Part shown: piece by piece, positions 6,979 through 10,015 of the stretch | Position numbering within the stretch: position 1 is the first letter of the stretch | Layout of the letters: each line of letters starts with the position of its first letter | Assembly: GCA_964634755.1 (NCBI GenBank) | Contig: CAZWJH010000084.1 | Span: 1-10,015, forward strand | Length of the DNA stretch: 10,015 bases | Reading direction: 5' to 3' | Source of the DNA: JALXDT01 sp964634755 | GTDB lineage: Bacteria > Acidobacteriota > Aminicenantia > JAMOAD01 | The notes under the pieces: generated by a model | The model's database searches: none | Told to the model about the DNA's origin: nothing | Seen by the model: the letters and a program-made list of their open reading frames with translations, nothing else | Position numbers and translations under genes: made by a program

Positions 6979-7242
6979 ATGAAAGTAGAATTTAAAGAAA
7001 GTTTTCTGAAAGATCTTAAAAAAATAAAAGATAGTGAAGTAAAGAAAAAAATTAGAAAACTCATTAGGGAGGTAGAAAAAACCTCTTTTAATATGATAAA
7101 AGGATTAAAGAAGATAAAAGGGTACAAGGATTACTATAGAATAAGGATTAGTAATTACAGAATCGGAATTAGTAAAGAGGGAGGAACTATTGTTTTCGTA
7201 AGAGTTCTTCATAGAAAAGATCTTTACAGATATTTTCCATAA
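6979..7242 (+). CDS. RelE/ParE-family toxin
   Basis: At 87 residues, very basic and Lys-rich, this has the classic RelE/ParE layout: a first strand (MKVEFKESF), two helices (about 8-34), a strand with GLKKIKGYKDYYRIRISNYRIGI (41-63), and a last strand plus tail VFVRVLHRKDLYRYFP. Arg54, Arg56, Arg61, Arg75 and Tyr83 sit where RelE-type mRNA interferases carry the basic and aromatic residues that attack ribosome-bound mRNA. The HRKDLYR ending is typical of the ribosome-dependent RNase branch rather than gyrase-poisoning ParE, but I cannot settle this by eye. The gene starts 3 bp after the antitoxin stop with only a weak AGAAG ribosome binding site, consistent with lower toxin than antitoxin synthesis. 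No lesion is visible, so the module is probably active. It lies between the decayed hydrolase pair and the end of the pgpA operon, and converges on the latter. Confidence 0.88.
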   Translation: MKVEFKESFLKDLKKIKDSEVKKKIRKLIREVEKTSFNMIKGLKKIKGYKDYYRIRISNYRIGISKEGGTIVFVRVLHRKDLYRYFP

Positions 7243-7323
7243 TTAGATCTTCAATAAAATGTCTGTCCCGTCCTCCAAGCTCAAAACTTTCAAGCTTCCA
7301 AGCCATTTTTAAGATTTCAAGCC
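7243..7323. repeat. Convergent intergenic spacer with an imperfect tandem repeat
   Basis: The spacer between the toxin stop and the Mut7-C stop contains four CAAGC units on the + strand (7276-7280, 7291-7295, 7299-7303 and 7318-7322). Read on the minus strand they form two imperfect copies of GCTTGAAA...GCTTGGA. I see no convincing intrinsic terminator for either operon. A minus-strand frame through here stays open from the end of the nuclease gene into the toxin gene (stop at 7189-7187), with an ATG at 7306 but no ribosome binding site. Confidence 0.4.
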
Positions 7324-7803
7324 TTAAAGTCTGCTTCTCAGATTTTTCACAAAAGCTTCTATTTTTTTAAAGTGCGTTCCTTTCCAGTAAACTTTCACAC
7401 AATTATTGCATACAAAAAATTCTGAAAATTCTTCGTAAACTTTCTGCGGGACAAACCATCTGACATCCTCTCTATCTCTTTTCTCAAGCTCGGAACCGCA
7501 AACAGGACAATATTTAAAAGGTTTTAAGTCGGAAATCTTAATACCTGTTTTTAATAATACCTCTTCAATCATATCCTCTATCCCATCCGTCTCAATCAAA
7601 ATTGCATCAACACCTTTCCTTTTTGATAGCTCCCTATCTTTTGTAAGAATCAAAAGGTTTTCTCTTTTTGAAGTGTAAATTATCAAATTATCATCGGCTT
7701 TATTATCATAGTTGACTTTTAGCCCCAAAATTCTAAGCCATTTTGCAAGATCTCCCAACATAACATCACAAAAAAATCCTGAAAAACCAAAGCTATTTTC
7801 CAC
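7324..7803 (-). CDS. Mut7-C RNase-domain protein (PIN-like nuclease with zinc ribbon)
   Basis: This 159-residue protein belongs to the Mut7-C family, a PIN-like fold named after the C-terminus of the nematode Mut-7 exonuclease and predicted to cut RNA. The N-terminus has the diagnostic FCDVMLGDLAKWLRILG (11-27) with Asp13 and Asp18, then NYDNKADD (31-38) and LLILTKDREL (50-59) with Asp56, the acidic residues expected to hold metal. The second half is a zinc ribbon with CPVC (99-102) and CNNC (132-135), closing with the usual VYWKGTHF. I chose the GTG start at 7803 because FCDVML must be included and the only ATG in frame (codon 15) falls after Asp13. This start overlaps folK by 11 nt, so translation is probably coupled. 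It is the last gene of the operon. The cellular RNA target is unknown. Confidence 0.88.
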   Translation of the reverse strand: MENSFGFSGFFCDVMLGDLAKWLRILGLKVNYDNKADDNLIIYTSKRENLLILTKDRELSKRKGVDAILIETDGIEDMIEEVLLKTGIKISDLKPFKYCPVCGSELEKRDREDVRWFVPQKVYEEFSEFFVCNNCVKVYWKGTHFKKIEAFVKNLRSRL

Positions 7804-8251
7804 TTTTTACCAAATCTTTTACTTTTTTTCCGAATTTCGGATGAACAATATTCTCTTCAATTTCAAGAAGAGGTTTTATGACAAAATCCCTTTCAAGCAT
7901 AAGCGGATGAGGAATTTTAAGACCATCTGTTTCAATAATCTTACCTCCGAAAAAGATAATATCAATGTCAATTGTTCTCGGGCCCTTCGGTATTTTCCTC
8001 TCTCTTTTAAGTTCAAGCTCTATCTTATTTATAACAGACAAAAGCTCTTCGGGAGAAAGTAAAGTTTTGATTTTTATTACCTGATTTAAAAATTTGGGTT
8101 GATTTTCATAGTACATAGGCTCTGTCTCATAAACAGAGGACTCTTTTATTATCTCAATTCCATTTTCCTTTAAAAGCTCTATAGCTTTTCTAAGATTTCT
8201 TTCTCTATCCCCTATATTTGAGCCTAAAGATAGAAAACAGATTTCACCCAT
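7793..8251 (-). CDS. folK: 2-amino-4-hydroxy-6-hydroxymethyldihydropteridine diphosphokinase (HPPK)
   Basis: HPPK transfers pyrophosphate from ATP to 6-hydroxymethyl-dihydropterin, the step before dihydropteroate synthase in folate synthesis. At 152 residues it is of normal length. The start CFLSLGSNIGDRERNL (5-20) and the signature GPRTIDIDIIFFGG (90-103) are diagnostic. Asp95 and Asp97 are the magnesium ligands, and Arg83, Arg85 and Arg92 lie in the catalytic-loop region that binds ATP. IPHPLMLERDFVIKPL (113-128) is the expected C-terminal motif. ATG 8251 overlaps the cinA stop by 8 nt with no separate ribosome binding site, so it depends on translation of cinA. The gene ends in TAG (7795-7793) at a natural protein end, which shows that amber works as a stop in this genome. 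No other folate gene is in the window. Confidence 0.96.
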   Translation of the reverse strand: MGEICFLSLGSNIGDRERNLRKAIELLKENGIEIIKESSVYETEPMYYENQPKFLNQVIKIKTLLSPEELLSVINKIELELKRERKIPKGPRTIDIDIIFFGGKIIETDGLKIPHPLMLERDFVIKPLLEIEENIVHPKFGKKVKDLVKSGK

Positions 8252-9482
8252 TTTTAAGGGATTTCCACAAAAGATAGAGAGCTTGCTGGGTGGATTGCCA
8301 CTTTATTTTTTCCCTATCTCCTATGAATCTGTACCTGAAAGCTGAGGTCTCCTCAGGTGTTGATAGTGCGATATAAACAGTCCCCACAGGTTTTTCCTTT
8401 GTGCCTCCCGAAGGTCCGGCAATTCCCGTGATTGCAATTGCATAATCTGTTCCTGAAATCTTTTTTATGCCGTTTACCATTTCAAGGGCGGTCTCCTTTG
8501 AGACAGCTCCGTGATTTTCTATTGTTTCCTTATTAACGCCCAAAATTTCAATTTTTGCCTCATTTGAATATGTTACAACACCTCTTTCAAAATAATCCGA
8601 GCTTCCGGGAATATCTGTGATTCTGTGAGCTAAGTAGCCACCGGTGCAGCTTTCTGCAACTGAAAGAGTCTTTTCCCTTTCCCTTAAAAGCTTTCCTACA
8701 ACTTCTTCCAATTTTTCCTTTCCATAGGTAAAAATATACTCTTTTAATCTTTCTGCTATTTTTTCAAAAACCTCATTAACTCTGTCCTCGGCTTCCGCAA
8801 CTGAGTTTTTTCCCCTTGCTAAGATATTTATTTCAATCTGCCCTGGAATTGCAAGAATATTTATCCACGGATTTTTCAATCCTGAGATAATATCCTCTAT
8901 TTTCTCCTCTGTCTCGGATTCGGTAAGCCCTACTATTCTCATTGTTTTTGAAAAATAGTGGTATGAGCCATATTTTTGAAGCTCTTTGATAAGAACATTT
9001 TCAACCATTGGCTTTAACTCTTTTGGAGGACCCGGCAAAAGGGCTATTTTTATCTTTTCTTCATCTATCCATAGACCGGGAGCAGTTCCCACATTGTTTT
9101 CCATAACCAAAGCTCCCTCTATTACAAATGCCTGTCTTATGTTGATTTCAGGCATTTTAATCCCTCTGACTTCAAAATGCCTTTTTATCTTTTCCAAAAT
9201 TTCCTCTTTAAGAATCAGCTCTTTTTTAAGGAAATTTGCCACAACCTCCCGCGTTATGTCATCCTCTGTAGGACCCAATCCCCCTGTTATAATTATAATA
9301 GGAACCCTTCTTGAAGCATCTTTAATCGCTTTGTAAAGATCTTCTCTATTATCCCCCACCACTGTTTTGTATGCCATTTTAATTCCGACTTCCATAAGTT
9401 TTTCGGTTAAATAAAGTGAGTTCGTATCAAGCTTGTAAGGAGTTAAAAGTTCGGAGCCTACTGCAATAATTTCAGCTCTCAT
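8244..9482 (-). CDS. cinA: CinA: competence/damage-inducible family, MoCF-like pyrophosphatase plus NMN amidohydrolase
   Basis: This is a full-length two-domain CinA of 412 residues. The N-terminal molybdopterin-binding-like domain (1 to about 170) starts MRAEIIAVGSELL and has TGGLGPTEDDITRE (66-79) and LLPGPPKEL (148-156); in studied homologues this domain hydrolyses ADP-ribose. A linker domain follows (about 175-250). The C-terminal PncC-like domain (about 255-412) has SVAESCTGGYLAHR, with Ser278 as the likely nucleophile, and ITGIAGPSGGT (351-361), KPVGTVYIAL and FIGDRE; it deamidates NMN to NaMN in the pyridine nucleotide cycle. Both active sites look intact, suggesting a role in NAD recycling and clearance of damaged nucleotides. 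The name reflects co-regulation with competence genes in streptococci, and nothing here implies competence. ATG 9482 overlaps the pgpA stop by ATGA, and the stop overlaps folK by 8 nt. Confidence 0.96.
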   Translation of the reverse strand: MRAEIIAVGSELLTPYKLDTNSLYLTEKLMEVGIKMAYKTVVGDNREDLYKAIKDASRRVPIIIITGGLGPTEDDITREVVANFLKKELILKEEILEKIKRHFEVRGIKMPEINIRQAFVIEGALVMENNVGTAPGLWIDEEKIKIALLPGPPKELKPMVENVLIKELQKYGSYHYFSKTMRIVGLTESETEEKIEDIISGLKNPWINILAIPGQIEINILARGKNSVAEAEDRVNEVFEKIAERLKEYIFTYGKEKLEEVVGKLLREREKTLSVAESCTGGYLAHRITDIPGSSDYFERGVVTYSNEAKIEILGVNKETIENHGAVSKETALEMVNGIKKISGTDYAIAITGIAGPSGGTKEKPVGTVYIALSTPEETSAFRYRFIGDREKIKWQSTQQALYLLWKSLKNG

Positions 9483-9946
9483 AATAAATACCCCCTAACA
9501 AGATATAGAATAATAGCAGAATAAATTCCTGCAAGTACATCATCCAGCATTACACCCCAACCATTTTTAATATTTCTATCCGCCCAGCTAACGGGAAATG
9601 GTTTTAAAATATCAAAAAACCTGAAAAGAAAGAATGCTACCACAAATACTTTATAATTAAAAACAACATTATAATAAAGAGGCAAAAGTGAAATCATCAT
9701 TCCTATTACTTCATCAAGTACTATCCATCTCGGATCTTCAACTTCATACCTTTTCGTAATTGAATCAGCTCCAAGACTACCTAAAATAAAAAAAGACAAA
9801 AGTAAAAACAGATACAGAAATATGCTCAGATGTTTGAAAGCAAAAAATATTATCAAACCTGTGAAAAAAGATGCCCAGGTACCCGGAGCTACCGGGAAAT
9901 ATCCCACATAAAAGAATGTTAAAAAAGCTCTGTTTATCTTTTCCAA
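9479..9946 (-). CDS. pgpA: Phosphatidylglycerophosphatase A
   Basis: This inner-membrane phosphatase removes the phosphate from phosphatidylglycerophosphate to make phosphatidylglycerol. It has 155 residues with the PgpA motifs in order: GYFPVAPGTWAS (15-26), DPRWIVLDEVIGM (71-83), FRFFDILKPFPVSWAD (108-123) and GVMLDDVLAGI (131-141). The conserved acidic residues are those thought to bind magnesium. Hydrophobic segments lie near 27-60, 84-107 and 137-153. The start is TTG at 9946, chosen because GGAGG lies exactly 5 nt upstream and the family start (about 14 residues before GYFPVAPG) fits; no in-frame ATG would keep this motif. It is the first gene of the pgpA-cinA-folK-nuclease operon, overlaps cinA by 4 nt, and has its own promoter immediately upstream. 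Confidence 0.95.
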   Translation of the reverse strand: MEKINRAFLTFFYVGYFPVAPGTWASFFTGLIIFFAFKHLSIFLYLFLLLSFFILGSLGADSITKRYEVEDPRWIVLDEVIGMMISLLPLYYNVVFNYKVFVVAFFLFRFFDILKPFPVSWADRNIKNGWGVMLDDVLAGIYSAIILYLVRGYLL

Positions 9947-9951
9947 TTTTT

Positions 9952-9956
9952 CCTCC
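9952..9956 (-). promoter_or_regulatory. Ribosome binding site that fixes the TTG start of pgpA
   Basis: GGAGG (within AAAGGAGG) on the minus strand lies 5 nt before TTG 9946. It is one of the few strong Shine-Dalgarno sequences in the window, and it decides in favour of the non-ATG start. Confidence 0.8.
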
Positions 9957-9969
9957 TTTCTTAATGCTG

Positions 9970-9998
9970 ATTATAGATTAAGCTAAAAGGAAGGTCAA
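9970..9998 (-). promoter_or_regulatory. Strong sigma-70 promoter of the pgpA-cinA-folK-Mut7C operon
   Basis: On the minus strand TTGACC (9998-9993), an exact 17-bp spacer and TATAAT (9975-9970) match consensus at eleven of twelve positions. Predicted +1 is near 9963, leaving a leader of about 17 nt that is mostly the ribosome binding site. There is no room for a riboswitch or attenuator. The remaining bases to 10015 show nothing I recognise. Confidence 0.8.
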
Positions 9999-10015
9999 GC
10001 GACCCATCTCATATT

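Noticed and set aside
6687..7127. 146-codon minus-strand frame rich in Phe, Ile and Ser opposite the toxin-antitoxin genes
   Set aside because: It is the antisense of Lys/Glu-rich coding sequence, has no ribosome binding site or family motif, and would overlap two well-supported genes.
7712..8062. 116-codon + strand frame over folK and the start of the nuclease gene
   Set aside because: It opposes two conserved genes with diagnostic catalytic motifs, and its sequence looks like antisense of them.
8986..9336. 116-codon + strand frame inside cinA
   Set aside because: It is antisense to conserved CinA motifs, with no start signals and no recognisable protein.
1..10015. CRISPR arrays, tRNA or rRNA genes, insertion sequences, phage genes
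   Set aside because: No regularly spaced repeats, cloverleaf-type sequences, terminal inverted repeats or transposase/integrase motifs were seen on either strand.

Overview
The window is AT-rich bacterial chromosome from a diderm. Its coding strands are purine-rich, with many Lys, Glu and Ile codons and Arg mostly as AGA/AGG. A Lol-type lipoprotein exporter implies an outer membrane, and a PgpA phosphatase implies phosphatidylglycerol synthesis. The exported amidohydrolase and S9-like hydrolase pair suggests a peptide-using heterotroph, perhaps an uncultivated anaerobe or thermophile. I cannot name the phylum. I see no rRNA, tRNA, CRISPR array, insertion sequence or phage gene.

Layout. Positions 1-270 hold no confident gene, only a weak possible minus-strand gene start at the edge and a leader for the next gene. 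Positions 271-2171 (+) encode a LolC/E permease and its LolD ATPase, overlapping by 4 nt. Positions 2180-4351 (+) encode a bifunctional (p)ppGpp synthetase/hydrolase with its own near-consensus promoter inside the end of lolD. Its stop codon abuts the stop of the convergent minus-strand pair at 4352-6611. That pair is a signal-peptide-bearing amidohydrolase followed by a signal-peptide-bearing alpha/beta hydrolase, overlapping by 4 nt. Each carries one inactivating lesion: an in-frame amber codon in the first and a frameshift in a TA-dinucleotide tract in the second. Positions 6775-7242 (+) hold a two-gene type II toxin-antitoxin module of the RelE/ParE kind with its own extended -10 promoter. 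Positions 7324-9946 (-) form a tightly overlapping operon pgpA-cinA-folK-Mut7C nuclease, driven by a clear promoter at 9970-9998.

How the genes work together. LolCE/LolD releases outer-membrane lipoproteins. Rel sets (p)ppGpp levels. The amidohydrolase/hydrolase pair was probably a periplasmic peptide or amide degradation module and now looks like a fresh pseudogene pair. The pgpA operon mixes phospholipid, nucleotide-repair/NAD salvage, folate and RNA-processing functions, linked mainly by translational coupling.

The most interesting signals are two: the two adjacent single-lesion genes, and a run of promoters placed so close to their genes that two of the predicted mRNAs (rel and the amidohydrolase) would be leaderless. 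I found no convincing new multi-gene system beyond these.
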